A DNA stretch of 64,000 nucleotides, taken from NCBI RefSeq assembly GCF_900106065.1, contig NZ_LT629796.1:3441501-3505500 (forward strand), written 5' to 3'. Of the stretch, positions 52,490 through 64,000 are shown piece by piece. The translations under genes and the position numbers were made by a program. Source of the DNA: Pseudomonas mandelii (GTDB lineage Bacteria; Pseudomonadota; Gammaproteobacteria; Pseudomonadales; Pseudomonadaceae). Within the stretch, counting starts at the first letter, position 1; each line of letters begins with the position of its first letter. Under the pieces are notes generated by a model, which saw nothing but the letters and a program-made list of their open reading frames with translations, made no database searches and was not told where the DNA came from.

Positions 52490-52514
52490 CCCTGCTTTAA
52501 TCATTTAAGCAGGG
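52490..52514 (+). terminator. Hairpin after rnpB
   Basis: CCCTGCTTTAA and TTAAGCAGGG arms around TCAT, about 10 bases past the mature 3' end of RNase P RNA. A pyrimidine-rich stretch (TTTTTCTCCTCCC) precedes it rather than follows it, so termination strength is uncertain. Confidence 0.55.
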
Positions 52515-52729
52515 CGCTGGTAGTAGCATTTTCCCTCCTTCCAGAATCGTTGCCAGAACACTTTCGTAATACCGAAAAAATCTTACTCTTAACAAACTAC
52601 TTTAACTTTCGAACGCAGCCTTCTGTGCTGATTCAAGTTATTGGGCAAATTCAGCCGTCAGATTGTCGTTACCCCTCCGTTTACCCTCCTAAATCTCAGT
52701 TCTGTAAGGCTTTTCCTTTAAACCGCGCC

Positions 52730-52759
52730 TTGACGGTGCGGTGGCCGCATTCCTATAGT
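52730..52759 (+). promoter_or_regulatory. Sigma-70 promoter of the dcw cluster
   Basis: TTGACG (52730-52735) and TATAGT (52754-52759) separated by 18 bases. Predicted start of transcription near 52766, about 68 bases before mraZ. Confidence 0.7.
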
Positions 52760-52765
52760 GTGCGC

Positions 52766-52791
52766 AAGTGGCGGAAAGTGGCATGAAGTGG
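52766..52791 (+). promoter_or_regulatory. MraZ operator: three GTGG repeats with 10-base period
   Basis: AAGTGG occurs at 52766-52771, 52776-52781 and 52786-52791, exactly one helical turn apart. MraZ is known to repress its own operon by binding arrays of this kind. The array covers the predicted transcription start, fitting a block to RNA polymerase. Confidence 0.8.
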
Positions 52792-52833
52792 GTTTTTTGA
52801 GCGTAAAACGCTAATATTTGGAGAAACGCTGAC

Positions 52834-53289
52834 GTGTTTCGCGGAGCTAACGCTATCAGTCTCGACGCAAAGGGCCGTCTCGCTATGCCGAGCCGGTACC
52901 GTGACGAGCTCGTTTCGCGTAGTTCCGGTCAACTGATCGTCACAATTGATGCCGTTGATCCGTGTTTGTGTGTTTACCCCCTCGATGAGTGGGAAATTAT
53001 CGAAACCAAACTGCGCGCACTGCCTTCGCTTCGCGAAGAGAACCGCCGCCTGCAACGTTTGCTGATTGGTAATGCCGTCGACCTCGAGCTCGATGGCAGT
53101 GGTCGTTTTCTGGTTCCGCCGCGTCTTCGTGAATATGCCAGGTTGGATAAGCGCGCGATGTTGGTAGGCCAACTGAACAAGTTCCAATTGTGGGACGAGG
53201 ATGCCTGGGATGCGGTTTCTGCCGCTGACCTGGCTGCTATTCAACAACCGGGCGCCATGCCTGATGAACTGCGTGATTTGATCCTGTGA
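52834..53289 (+). CDS. mraZ: Transcriptional repressor MraZ
   Basis: 151-aa DNA-binding protein made of two AbrB/SpoVT-like halves; each carries the DxxGR-type signature ([17 protein letters not shown] and [17 protein letters not shown]). Forms a ring that binds the GTGG array just upstream and represses the dcw operon. Start is GTG at 52834, with GGAGA about 9 bases upstream; [15 protein letters not shown] is the family N-terminus. Its stop overlaps the rsmH start. Confidence 0.95.
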   Translation: MFRGANAISLDAKGRLAMPSRYRDELVSRSSGQLIVTIDAVDPCLCVYPLDEWEIIETKLRALPSLREENRRLQRLLIGNAVDLELDGSGRFLVPPRLREYARLDKRAMLVGQLNKFQLWDEDAWDAVSAADLAAIQQPGAMPDELRDLIL

Positions 53290-54229
53290 CTATTGATAGC
53301 GGCTTTAACCACATCACCGTACTGCTTGACGAAGCCGTGGAGGCTCTCGCCGTACGTCCTGATGGCTGCTATCTGGACGGTACGTTCGGGCGCGGCGGGC
53401 ACAGTCGGTTGATCCTCAGCCAGCTCGGCCCCGATGGTCGGGTCCTCGGATTCGACAAAGATCCTCAAGCGATTGCCACCGGGCAAACGCTAGCGGCCGA
53501 AGACGGCCGCTTTGTCGTTGTGCAACGCAGCTTTGCCGAGCTGGGTTCGGAAGTGGCCGAACGTGGCCTGCACGGCAAGGTCAGCGGCGTGTTGCTCGAC
53601 CTGGGCGTGTCTTCGCCGCAGCTCGACGACCCTGAGCGCGGCTTCAGTTTCCTCAATGATGGCCCGCTGGACATGCGTATGGACCCGTCCCGCGGGATCA
53701 GCGCTGCCGAATTCGTCAACACCGCACCGGTGGAAGAGATCGCCCGCGTATTCAAGGAATACGGCGAAGAGCGTTTCTCCGGCCGCATGGCCCGTGCCGT
53801 GGCCGAGCGTCGCGACATCAAGCCGTTCGAGCGCACGGCCGACCTGGCTGAAGTCCTGAAAGTCGCCAACCCGGCATGGGAAAAGGGCAAGAACCCTGCC
53901 ACCCGTGCGTTCCAGGGCCTGCGTATCCACGTCAACAACGAACTGGGCGACCTGGAAGCCGGCCTCGAAGCAGCCCTGGACTGCCTGGAGATCGGCGGCC
54001 GTCTGGTCGTCATCAGCTTCCACTCGCTGGAAGACCGCATCGTCAAACTGTTCATGCGCAAGCTGGTAAAAGGCGAAGCCGACAACCTGCCGCGCAACCT
54101 GCCGGTCCGTCACGTCGCGTTCGAACCGATCATCAAAATCCATGGCAAAGCGCAGTCCGCCTCCGAGGCCGAACTCAAAGCCAACCCACGTTCCCGGAGC
54201 GCCGTCATGCGCGTCGCGGAGAAGCTGCG

Positions 54230-54233
<4 letters not shown>
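53286..54233 (+). CDS. rsmH: 16S rRNA (cytosine-1402-N4)-methyltransferase RsmH
   Basis: 315-aa SAM methyltransferase (MraW) acting on C1402, the same nucleotide that RsmI modifies on the ribose. Motifs [60 protein letters not shown] and [12 protein letters not shown]. Starts with GTG at 53286, overlapping the mraZ stop (GTGA), and its own stop overlaps ftsL the same way, indicating translational coupling. Confidence 0.96.
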
Positions 54234-56261
<2,028 letters not shown>

Positions 56262-56262
<1 letters not shown>

Positions 56263-57725
56263 TGTCTTTGAGCCTGAACAAGATTTTCGCCCACGCCGGC
56301 CGCGATCTGTTGATCCGCGAGCTGACCCTGGACAGCCGTAACGTGCGGGCTGGCGATCTGTTTCTCGCCGTTCCTGGCGGCAAGCTCGACGGGCGCGCGC
56401 ACATCGCCGATGCCTTGCAACGCGGTGCTGCTGCCGTGGCTTACGAAGTCGAAGGCGCTACCGTTTTACCGATCACCGACGTGCCGCTGATTCCGGTCAA
56501 AGGCCTGGCGGCGCAGCTGTCGGACATCGCCGGTCGCTTTTATGGCGACCCGAGCCGGCACCTGAACCTGGTTGGCGTGACCGGCACCAACGGCAAGACC
56601 AGCGTCACGCAATTGGTTGCACAAGCACTGGATTTGCTCGGCCAGCATTGCGGCATTGTCGGCACCCTGGGTACCGGCTTCTACGGTGCACTGGAAAGTG
56701 GCCTGCACACCACGCCGAACCCGATCGCCGTGCAAGCGACCATGGCTGACCTGAAAAAGGCCGGCGCCAAAGCCGTCGCCATGGAAGTGTCTTCCCACGG
56801 CCTGGACCAAGGCCGCGTGACCGCGCTGGCATTCGATGTGGCGGTGATGACCAACCTGTCCCGCGATCACCTCGATTACCACGGCACCATGCAAGCCTAC
56901 GGCGAAGCCAAGGCCAAGCTGTTTGCCTGGAACGATTTGAAGTGCCGGGTGATCAATCTCGACGACGAGTTCGGCCGCCAACTGGCTGCGGACAAACGTG
57001 AGTCGCGCCTGATTACCTACAGCCTGGAAGATGCCAGCGCTTACCTGTATTGCCGTGAAGCGCAGTTCGATGACGAAGGCGTGCGCGCCACGCTGGTCAC
57101 GCCGCAGGGCGAACACCATTTGCGCAGCACCTTGCTCGGTCGTTTCAACCTGAGCAACGTGCTGGCCGCCGTCGGCGCTTTGCTCGGCCTGGACTACGCG
57201 CTGGACGAAATCCTCAAGGTCCTGCCGAAACTCGAAGGCCCGGCCGGTCGCATGCAACGCTTGGGCGGCGGCACTCAGCCGCTGGTGGTCGTCGATTACG
57301 CCCACACCCCGGACGCGCTGGAAAAAGTCTTGATGGCCCTGCGTCCACACGCCAAAGGCCGTTTGTTGTGCCTGTTTGGCTGTGGCGGCGATCGCGATCG
57401 CGGCAAGCGTCCGCTGATGGCCGAAGTGGTCGAACGTCTGGCCGACGGTGTGCTGGTCACCGATGACAACCCTCGCACCGAAGATCCTTCGTTGATTTTC
57501 GATGACATCCGCGCCGGTTTCACCGCTGTGGATAAAGTCACCTTTGTCGCTGGCCGTGGGCAGGCGATCGCCCAGTTGATCGCCAGTGCTTCGGCGGATG
57601 ACGTGATTGTCCTGGCCGGTAAAGGTCACGAGGACTATCAGGAAATCAACGGCGAGCGTCACGCTTTCTCCGATCTGGTCGAGGCCGATCACGCCTTGAC
57701 CGCATGGGAGGTGGCCCATGCTTAA
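56262..57725 (+). CDS. murE: UDP-MurNAc-tripeptide ligase MurE (meso-diaminopimelate adding)
   Basis: 487-aa ligase adding the third residue to UDP-MurNAc-L-Ala-D-Glu. ATP loop GVTGTNGKTS at 105-114, Lys218 region AKAKLF (carbamylated Lys), and DNPR at 402-405, the signature of meso-diaminopimelate specificity. The start overlaps the ftsI stop by one base; the end overlaps murF by 8 bases. Confidence 0.97.
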
Positions 57726-59085
57726 AGCGTTGAAACTGAGTGAGCTGACTGGCGCACTGAATGCACGATTGATCGCAGCCGATGCCACGTTCGATGGCGT
57801 CAGCATCGACAGCCGCGCGATCAAACCGGGCCAACTGTTTATTGCCCTGACTGGTCCGCGCTTCGACGGTCATGACTATTTGAACGACGTTGCCAGCAAA
57901 GGCGCGGTTGCCGCTCTGGTCGAGCGCGAAGTCGCCGATAGCGCGCTGCCGCAATTGCTGGTCAAGGACACCCGCCAGGCGTTGGGCCAACTGGGCGCGA
58001 TGAACCGTGCCGCGTTTACCAACCCGGTCGCGGCGATCACCGGTTCCAGCGGCAAAACCACGGTCAAGGAAATGCTCGCCAGCATCCTGCGCACGCGCGG
58101 TCCGGTCCTGGCGACCCGTGGCAACCTGAACAACGACCTCGGCGTCCCGCTGACCCTGCTCGAACTCGCGCCGGAACATACCTCCGCCGTTATTGAACTT
58201 GGTGCGTCGCGTCTCGGCGAAATTGCCTACACCGTCGGCATGACCAAGCCGCACGTGGCCGTGCTCAACAACGCCGGGACCGCCCACGTCGGCGAGTTTG
58301 GCGGGCCGGAAAAAATCGTTGAAGCCAAGGGCGAGATCATTGAAGGGCTGGAGGCCGATGGCGTCGCTGTGCTCAATCTTGACGACAAGGCGTTCGGCAT
58401 CTGGAAGGCCCGTGCGGGCGGTCGCAAAGTCCTGACGTTCGCCCTGAACAACCCAAGCGCCGACTTCTATGCCAGCGACCTGGATCGCGATGCGCGCGGT
58501 TGCCCGGCCTTCAACCTGCACAGTCCTGAAGGTGTGGAGCGCGTTCAGCTGAACCTGCTCGGCACACATAACGTTACCAATGCCATGGCCGCCGCCGCTG
58601 CCGCACACGCCTTGGGCGTGTCGCTGTTCGGCATCGCCACCGGCCTCGGCGCGGTGCAACCGGTCAAGGGCCGCACCGTCGCGCAACTGGCCAGCAATGG
58701 CATGCGCGTGATCGATGACACGTACAACGCGAACCCCACCTCCATGTGCGCCGCCGTTGATATACTCGCCGGCTTTTCCGGCCGCACCGTTCTGGTGCTC
58801 GGAGATATCGGCGAACTGGGCGATTGGGCAGAGCAGGGGCACCGCGATGTGGGTGAGTACGCCCGCGGCAAGGTTTCCGCGCTTTACGCCGTTGGGCCAC
58901 TGATGGCTCACGCCGTGAACGCTTTCGGTCCACAGGCCTTTCACTTCAGCACTCAGGCTGAGCTGATCAAGGCCCTGGGCGCCGAGCAAGACACAAACAC
59001 CACCATTTTGATCAAGGGCTCGCGCAGCGCTGCGATGGAAAACATCGTCGCCGCTTTGTGCGGGTCCAGTCTGGAGAAACATTAA
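57718..59085 (+). CDS. murF: UDP-MurNAc-pentapeptide ligase MurF
   Basis: 455-aa ligase adding D-Ala-D-Ala to the tripeptide precursor. ATP loop GSSGKTT at 109-115, [27 protein letters not shown] segment ([14 protein letters not shown]) and [13 protein letters not shown]. Overlaps murE by 8 bases and mraY by one base, so translation is coupled. Confidence 0.97.
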   Translation: MLKALKLSELTGALNARLIAADATFDGVSIDSRAIKPGQLFIALTGPRFDGHDYLNDVASKGAVAALVEREVADSALPQLLVKDTRQALGQLGAMNRAAFTNPVAAITGSSGKTTVKEMLASILRTRGPVLATRGNLNNDLGVPLTLLELAPEHTSAVIELGASRLGEIAYTVGMTKPHVAVLNNAGTAHVGEFGGPEKIVEAKGEIIEGLEADGVAVLNLDDKAFGIWKARAGGRKVLTFALNNPSADFYASDLDRDARGCPAFNLHSPEGVERVQLNLLGTHNVTNAMAAAAAAHALGVSLFGIATGLGAVQPVKGRTVAQLASNGMRVIDDTYNANPTSMCAAVDILAGFSGRTVLVLGDIGELGDWAEQGHRDVGEYARGKVSALYAVGPLMAHAVNAFGPQAFHFSTQAELIKALGAEQDTNTTILIKGSRSAAMENIVAALCGSSLEKH

Positions 59086-60167
59086 TGCTGCTGCTGCTAG
59101 CGGAGTATCTGCAACAGTTCTACAAAGGCTTCGCGGTCTTTCAGTACCTGACCCTGCGCGGGATCCTCGGTGTGCTGACCGCGCTGGTTTTGTCCCTGTG
59201 CTATGGCCCGTGGATGATCCGCACTTTGCAGAACCGTCAGATCGGTCAATCCGTTCGCCACGACGGTCCACAATCGCACTTGTCCAAGTCGGGCACCCCG
59301 ACGATGGGCGGTGCACTGATCCTGTCGTCCATCGGCGTCAGCACCTTGCTCTGGGCTGACCTGAGCAACCGTTATGTCTGGACCGTGTTGCTGGTGACGT
59401 TGCTGTTCGGCGCTATCGGCTGGGTCGACGACTATCGCAAAGTGATCGAGAAAAACTCCAAAGGCCTTCCAAGCCGCTGGAAATATTTCTGGCAGTCGGT
59501 GTTCGGCCTGGGCGCGGCGATCTTCCTTTATATGACCGCTGCGACTCCGGTGGAAACGACCCTGATCCTGCCGATGCTCAAGGACTACAGCATTCCGCTG
59601 GGCATAGGCTTCGTCGTTCTGACCTATTTCGTGATTGTCGGCTCGAGCAACGCGGTCAACCTGACCGACGGCCTCGACGGTCTGGCGATCATGCCGACGG
59701 TGATGGTCGGCGGCGGTCTTGGCATCTTCTGCTACCTGTCCGGTAACGTGAAATTCGCTGAATACCTGCTGATTCCGTATGTGCCGGGCGCCGGTGAGTT
59801 GATCGTGTTCTGCGGTGCCTTGATCGGTGCGGGCCTCGGTTTCCTCTGGTTCAACACCTATCCGGCGCAGGTCTTCATGGGCGACGTCGGCGCGCTGGCG
59901 CTGGGCGCGGCCCTGGGCACCATCGCGGTGATCGTCCGTCAGGAAATCGTCCTGTTCATCATGGGCGGCGTGTTCGTGATGGAAACCCTGTCCGTGGTTA
60001 TCCAGGTTGCTTCTTTCAAGCTGACCGGTCGCCGTGTGTTTCGCATGGCACCCATTCACCACCATTTTGAACTCAAGGGCTGGCCCGAGCCGCGTGTGAT
60101 CGTCCGTTTCTGGATCATCACCGTGATTCTCGTACTGGTCGGCCTTGCCACCCTGAAGCTGAGGTAG
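59085..60167 (+). CDS. mraY: Phospho-MurNAc-pentapeptide transferase MraY
   Basis: 360-aa polytopic membrane enzyme (about ten helices) making lipid I from UDP-MurNAc-pentapeptide and undecaprenyl phosphate. Catalytic and metal motifs WVDDYRK (about residue 115), [13 protein letters not shown] (about 196-208) and the His cluster [16 protein letters not shown] at 59085 with GGAG upstream and TAATG overlap with murF; the frame is open earlier but inside murF. Confidence 0.97.
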   Translation: MLLLLAEYLQQFYKGFAVFQYLTLRGILGVLTALVLSLCYGPWMIRTLQNRQIGQSVRHDGPQSHLSKSGTPTMGGALILSSIGVSTLLWADLSNRYVWTVLLVTLLFGAIGWVDDYRKVIEKNSKGLPSRWKYFWQSVFGLGAAIFLYMTAATPVETTLILPMLKDYSIPLGIGFVVLTYFVIVGSSNAVNLTDGLDGLAIMPTVMVGGGLGIFCYLSGNVKFAEYLLIPYVPGAGELIVFCGALIGAGLGFLWFNTYPAQVFMGDVGALALGAALGTIAVIVRQEIVLFIMGGVFVMETLSVVIQVASFKLTGRRVFRMAPIHHHFELKGWPEPRVIVRFWIITVILVLVGLATLKLR

Positions 60168-60172
60168 AACGA

Positions 60173-61519
60173 GTGTCTCTGATCGCTTCTGACCACTTCC
60201 GCATCGTTGTCGGCCTCGGCAAGAGCGGCATGTCCCTGGTTCGCTTCCTGGCGAACCGGGGCACGTCGTTTGCTGTGGCCGATACGCGGGAAAATCCACC
60301 GGAACTGGCCACGCTCAAGCGTGACTATCCGCACGTGGAAGTGCGTTGTGGCGAGCTGGACGTCGAGTTCCTGTGCCGTGCCGACGAACTCTACGTGAGC
60401 CCCGGCCTGGCGCTGGCGACTCCGGCCCTGCAGGCTGCCGCCGCCCGTGGCGTGAAATTGTCCGGTGATATCGAGCTGTTCGCGCGTAACGCGAAGGCGC
60501 CGATTGTCGCCATCAGCGGCTCCAACGCGAAAAGCACTGTCACCACCCTGGTCGGCGAGATGGCGGTGGCGGCGGGCAAGCGTGTCGCTGTCGGTGGCAA
60601 CCTCGGTACGCCGGCGCTGGATTTGCTCAGCGACGACGTCGAGTTGTACGTGATGGAGTTGTCGAGCTTCCAGCTCGAAACCACCGATCAACTCAACGCC
60701 GAAGTGGCGACCGTGCTCAACGTCAGTGAAGACCACATGGACCGCTACAGCGGTCTGCCGGCCTATCACCTGGCCAAGCACCGGATCTTCCGTGGCGCGA
60801 AACAGTTTGTGGTCAACCGTCAGGACGCCCTGAGCCGTCCGCTGATGGGCGAGGGCCAGCCTTGCTGGACCTTCGGTTTGAGCAAGCCCGATTTCAAGGC
60901 TTTCGGTATCCGCGAAGAAGACGGCGAGAAGTACCTGGCCTTCGAATTCCAGAACCTGATGCCGGTGCGCGAGTTGAAAATTCGTGGCGCCCACAACCAG
61001 TCCAACGCGTTGGCAGCATTGGCCCTGGGCCATGCCGTCGGCCTGCCGTTCGACGCCATGCTCTCGAGCCTGCGCACCTTCGCCGGGCTGGAACATCGTT
61101 GCCAGTGGGTTCGTGAGCTGGACGGCGTGAGCTATTACAACGATTCCAAAGCCACCAACGTCGGCGCCGCACTGGCGGCCATCGAAGGCCTGGGTGCGGA
61201 CATCGACGGCAAACTCGTGCTGATCGCCGGTGGCGATGGCAAGGGTGCCGAGTTCAAGGATTTGCGTGACCCGGTGGCAGCCAATTGCCGCGCCGTGGTG
61301 CTGATGGGCCGAGACTCCGACTTGATCGGCCAGGCCATCGGCGATGCCGTGCCGCTGATTCGCGTCGGTTCGCTGGATGAAGCGGTTGCCCAATGCCGCG
61401 CCATCGCCGAACCGGGTGACGCCGTGCTGCTGTCGCCCGCCTGCGCCAGTTTCGACATGTTCAAGAATTACGAAGACCGTGGTCACCAGTTCGTCCGCGC
61501 CGTGGAGGATCTGGTATGA
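60173..61519 (+). CDS. murD: UDP-MurNAc-L-Ala:D-Glu ligase MurD
   Basis: 448-aa cytoplasmic ligase adding D-glutamate. N-terminal UDP-binding fold (VVGLGKSGMSLVRFLANRG), ATP loop ISGSNAKSTVTTL with Ala119 where E. coli has Gly, NVSEDHMDRY and YYNDSKATNVGAALAAIEGL. GTG start at 60173, five bases after mraY; its stop overlaps ftsW (ATGAG). Confidence 0.96.
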   Translation: MSLIASDHFRIVVGLGKSGMSLVRFLANRGTSFAVADTRENPPELATLKRDYPHVEVRCGELDVEFLCRADELYVSPGLALATPALQAAAARGVKLSGDIELFARNAKAPIVAISGSNAKSTVTTLVGEMAVAAGKRVAVGGNLGTPALDLLSDDVELYVMELSSFQLETTDQLNAEVATVLNVSEDHMDRYSGLPAYHLAKHRIFRGAKQFVVNRQDALSRPLMGEGQPCWTFGLSKPDFKAFGIREEDGEKYLAFEFQNLMPVRELKIRGAHNQSNALAALALGHAVGLPFDAMLSSLRTFAGLEHRCQWVRELDGVSYYNDSKATNVGAALAAIEGLGADIDGKLVLIAGGDGKGAEFKDLRDPVAANCRAVVLMGRDSDLIGQAIGDAVPLIRVGSLDEAVAQCRAIAEPGDAVLLSPACASFDMFKNYEDRGHQFVRAVEDLV

Positions 61520-62733
61520 GCCTGATGAACATCATCAAGCCTTATCCGTCGCCGATCATCACCGGACGCGGGATCGACCTCGACTTCCCGATGCTCGCCG
61601 GTTGCCTGGCCTTGATCGGTCTCGGGCTGGTGATGATTGCCTCGGCGTCGACCGAAGTGGCGGCCGTGCAGTCGGGCAGTGCCCTGTACTACATGATTCG
61701 CCACTTGATCTACATCGTGCTGGGCCTGGGTGCCTGCGTCGTCACCATGATGATTCCGATCGCCACCTGGCAGCGCCTGGGCTGGCTGATGCTGCTCGGC
61801 GCATTCGGTTTGCTGGTGATGGTGATCATCCCGGGGATCGGCCGTGAAGTGAACGGTTCCATGCGCTGGATCGGTTTCAGTTTCTTCAACGTCCAGCCAT
61901 CCGAGATCGCCAAGGTGTTCGTGGTGATCTACCTCGCCGGTTATCTGGTGCGTCGCCAGAAAGAAGTGCGGGAAAGCTGGATGGGCTTCTTCAAGCCGTT
62001 CATCGTGCTGCTGCCCATGGCCGGTCTGTTGCTGATGGAACCGGACTTCGGCGCCACCGTCGTGATGATGGGCGCGGCGGCGGCGATGCTGTTCCTCGGC
62101 GGGGTCGGACTGTTCCGTTTCTCCTTGATGGTGGTCCTGGCGGTCGGGGCAGTGGTGCTGTTGATTCAAGTTCAGCCGTATCGAATGGCGCGTCTGACCA
62201 ACTTTGCCGATCCATGGGCCGACCAGTTCGGTGCCGGCTATCAGTTGTCGCAGGCGTTGATCGCGTTTGGTCGCGGCGAATGGCTGGGCGTTGGCCTGGG
62301 CAACAGCGTGCAGAAACAGTTCTACCTGCCGGAAGCCCACACCGACTTCGTGTTCTCAGTCCTTGCCGAAGAGCTGGGTGCCGTGGGTTCCTTGTGCACG
62401 GTGGCGTTGTTCGTCTTTGTTTGCGTGCGTGGCATGTACATCGGCTATTGGGCCGAGAAGGCCAAGCAATTCTTCGCCGCCTACATCGCTTATGGCCTGT
62501 CGTTCCTGTGGATCGGCCAGTTCCTGATCAACATCGGGGTGAACGTTGGCCTGTTGCCGACCAAAGGCCTGACCCTGCCGTTCCTCAGTTATGGCGGCAG
62601 TTCGTTGGTGATTTGCGGTGCCTGTCTCGGCTTGTTGTTGCGCATCGAGTGGGAGAGTCGAACCCACTTGGGCAGCGAAGAGATGGAGTTCCATGAGAGC
62701 GACTTCGCCGAGGAGCCGACCCATGGGCGCTAA
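61516..62733 (+). CDS. ftsW: Septal glycosyltransferase FtsW (SEDS family)
   Basis: 405-aa SEDS membrane protein (about ten helices) that polymerises lipid II at the septum with FtsI. Features: MIASASTEVAAVQ, a long third/fourth-helix region with EVNGSMRWIGFSFFNVQPSEIAKVF, LLMEPDFGATVVM, and the catalytic-loop segment AHTDFVFSVLAEELG. C-terminal cytoplasmic acidic tail. Start overlaps murD stop; the end overlaps murG by 11 bases. Confidence 0.96.
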   Translation: MSLMNIIKPYPSPIITGRGIDLDFPMLAGCLALIGLGLVMIASASTEVAAVQSGSALYYMIRHLIYIVLGLGACVVTMMIPIATWQRLGWLMLLGAFGLLVMVIIPGIGREVNGSMRWIGFSFFNVQPSEIAKVFVVIYLAGYLVRRQKEVRESWMGFFKPFIVLLPMAGLLLMEPDFGATVVMMGAAAAMLFLGGVGLFRFSLMVVLAVGAVVLLIQVQPYRMARLTNFADPWADQFGAGYQLSQALIAFGRGEWLGVGLGNSVQKQFYLPEAHTDFVFSVLAEELGAVGSLCTVALFVFVCVRGMYIGYWAEKAKQFFAAYIAYGLSFLWIGQFLINIGVNVGLLPTKGLTLPFLSYGGSSLVICGACLGLLLRIEWESRTHLGSEEMEFHESDFAEEPTHGR

Positions 62734-63793
62734 CGTCTTGATCATGGCGGGCGGTACCGGTGGCCACGTGTTCCCGGCGCTGGCGTGCGCCCGCGAATTC
62801 CAGGCCCGCGGTTACACCGTGCACTGGCTCGGAACCCCGCGCGGGATCGAGAACGACCTGGTGCCGATGGCCGGTATCGAGCTGCATCGGATCAACGCCA
62901 CTGGTCTGCGCGGCAAGGGCAAGTTGTCCCTGCTCAAGGCGCCGTTCATGGTGCTCAAATCCGTCTGGCAGGCGCGGGCGATCATTCGTCAGCTGCGGCC
63001 AGTGTGTGTGGTCGGCTTCGGTGGTTATGTGACCGGCCCCGGTGGCGTTGCAGCCAAACTGGCCGGCGTGCCGGTGATCGTTCATGAACAGAACGCCGTG
63101 GCCGGTACCGCCAATCGGTTGCTGGTGCCGTTGGCCGCCCGAGTCTGTGAAGCGTTCCCCGACACCTTTACCCTGTCGGACAGCCGTCGGACCACCGGTA
63201 ACCCGGTGCGCACCGAGCTGTTCCTCGAAACACAGCGCCCCGCCCTGGCGGGTCGCAAGGCGCGTTTGCTGATTCTGGGCGGAAGCCTGGGCGCAGAGCC
63301 GTTGAACAAGTTGCTGCCTGAAGCCCTGTCGCAAGTCGCCCCCGACCTGCGCCCGGAAGTGTTTCATCAGGCCGGCAAAAACCACGATGAAGTGACTGCA
63401 GAGCGCTATCGCGCGGCTGGCGTCGAGGCGCAAGTGCAGCCTTTCATCAAAGACATGGCCCAAGCCTATGGCTGGGCCGACCTGGTGGTGTGCCGCGCAG
63501 GCGCATTGACCATCAGTGAGCTGGCTGCCGCCGGTCTGCCCTCGATGCTGGTGCCATTGCCCCACGCGATCGACGATCACCAGACCCGCAACGCCGATTA
63601 TTTGGCCCGTGAAGGCGCTGCCTTCCTGATGCCGCAAAGAACGACTGGCGCAGCGGATCTTGCCGCACGCCTGACAGAGGTCCTGATGCAACCACAACGA
63701 CTCAACGACATGGCCACTGCGGCACGCCGCCTGGCCAAACCCGATGCCACCCGTAACGTGGTCGATACCTGCCTGGAGGTGGCCCATGGTTGA
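62723..63793 (+). CDS. murG: Lipid II synthase MurG
   Basis: 356-aa peripheral glycosyltransferase (GT28) adding GlcNAc to lipid I. N-terminal [12 protein letters not shown] donor/acceptor loop, [43 protein letters not shown] and the UDP-GlcNAc site [24 protein letters not shown] lies before the ATG inside ftsW. Overlaps murC by 8 bases. Confidence 0.97.
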   Translation: MGANVLIMAGGTGGHVFPALACAREFQARGYTVHWLGTPRGIENDLVPMAGIELHRINATGLRGKGKLSLLKAPFMVLKSVWQARAIIRQLRPVCVVGFGGYVTGPGGVAAKLAGVPVIVHEQNAVAGTANRLLVPLAARVCEAFPDTFTLSDSRRTTGNPVRTELFLETQRPALAGRKARLLILGGSLGAEPLNKLLPEALSQVAPDLRPEVFHQAGKNHDEVTAERYRAAGVEAQVQPFIKDMAQAYGWADLVVCRAGALTISELAAAGLPSMLVPLPHAIDDHQTRNADYLAREGAAFLMPQRTTGAADLAARLTEVLMQPQRLNDMATAARRLAKPDATRNVVDTCLEVAHG

Positions 63794-64000
63794 GAAACAG
63801 AAAGCCATGCCGCAACCGGAAATGCGCCGCATCCGTCGCATCCACTTCGTCGGCATCGGCGGCGTGGGCATGTGCGGCATCGCCGAAGTGTTGTTGAACC
63901 TGGGCTATGAAGTGTCCGGTTCCGACCTGAAAGCTTCGCCCGTCACCGAGCGTCTCGAGTCTTTTGGCGCGCACATCTTTATCGGTCACCGTGCTGAAAA
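63786..64000 (+). CDS. murC: UDP-MurNAc:L-alanine ligase MurC (cut by window end)
   Basis: First 71 codons of MurC, which adds L-Ala to UDP-MurNAc. The segment [21 protein letters not shown] is the N-terminal UDP-binding glycine loop ([17 protein letters not shown]), followed by [18 protein letters not shown]. The start overlaps the murG stop. The rest lies outside the window. Confidence 0.93.
   Translation, partial: MVEKQKAMPQPEMRRIRRIHFVGIGGVGMCGIAEVLLNLGYEVSGSDLKASPVTERLESFGAHIFIGHRAE

Larger units (their letters stand above)
52515..52833. other. Gene-free leader of the dcw cluster
   Basis: 319 bases between rnpB and mraZ. The first 200 bases are unusually AT-rich for this genome and I see no gene in them; they may hold further promoters. 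The last 105 bases hold the TTGACG/TATAGT promoter and the MraZ-box array, listed separately, and a GGAGA ribosome binding site at 52820-52824. Confidence 0.6.

Noticed and set aside
57646..59316. 556-codon minus-strand open frame opposite murF/mraY
   Set aside because: Antisense shadow; both plus-strand genes are certain and the frame crosses their junction.

Overview
The window comes from a Pseudomonas chromosome, most likely the P. fluorescens group. The evidence is a high-GC sequence, Pseudomonas-type REP palindromes between genes, and a gene order from about 34.9 kb to the end (yhcB-hydrolase-trpS-zapE-AraC regulator-acyl-CoA dehydrogenase-tas-rplM-rpsI-petABC-sspAB-dolP-diaA-yraN-lpoA-rsmI-rnpB-mraZ-rsmH-ftsL-ftsI-murE-murF-mraY-murD-ftsW-murG-murC) that, from memory, matches the P. 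aeruginosa PA4441 to PA4411 region read backwards. No integrase, transposase, CRISPR array, tRNA or rRNA gene was seen.

Region 1 (1-11.7 kb) holds ordinary single genes: a YajG-type lipoprotein, small hypothetical proteins, a glycerolipid-type acyltransferase, a Cys-rich CPXCG protein with a DUF2007 protein, an SRAP/YedK-like protein with altered active-site positions, a dCACHE chemoreceptor, an M48 lipoprotein protease, a GDT1-family manganese exporter behind a yybP-ykoY riboswitch, rsmC, a D-2-hydroxyacid dehydrogenase and a LysE-family exporter.

Region 2 (11.8-20.2 kb) is a lipid-related set: an AlkK-like fatty acyl-CoA ligase, a DUF1302 outer-membrane barrel, a DUF1329 periplasmic protein and a large MalT/LuxR-type regulator. 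A glyoxalase-II-like hydrolase and an OmpA-family lipoprotein follow.

Region 3 (21.9-34.7 kb) is a complete-looking ectoine uptake and breakdown cluster. A divergent ABC importer (ehuB-ehuC-ehuD-ehuA, minus strand) faces the MocR-type regulator enuR, eutB, eutC, doeA, doeB, an AsnC/Lrp regulator (doeX), doeC and doeD on the plus strand. Ectoine is imported, hydrolysed by DoeA, deacetylated by DoeB to diaminobutyrate, transaminated by DoeD and oxidised by DoeC to aspartate. EutB and EutC belong to the hydroxyectoine branch, but their usual partner EutA is not present.

Region 4 (34.9-64 kb) is core housekeeping: tryptophanyl-tRNA synthetase with an added C-terminal domain, ZapE, ribosomal proteins L13 and S9, the cytochrome bc1 complex, SspA/SspB, the dolP-diaA-yraN-lpoA envelope operon, rsmI, RNase P RNA, and the start of the division and cell-wall (dcw) cluster with a MraZ-operator promoter. 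The window ends inside murC.
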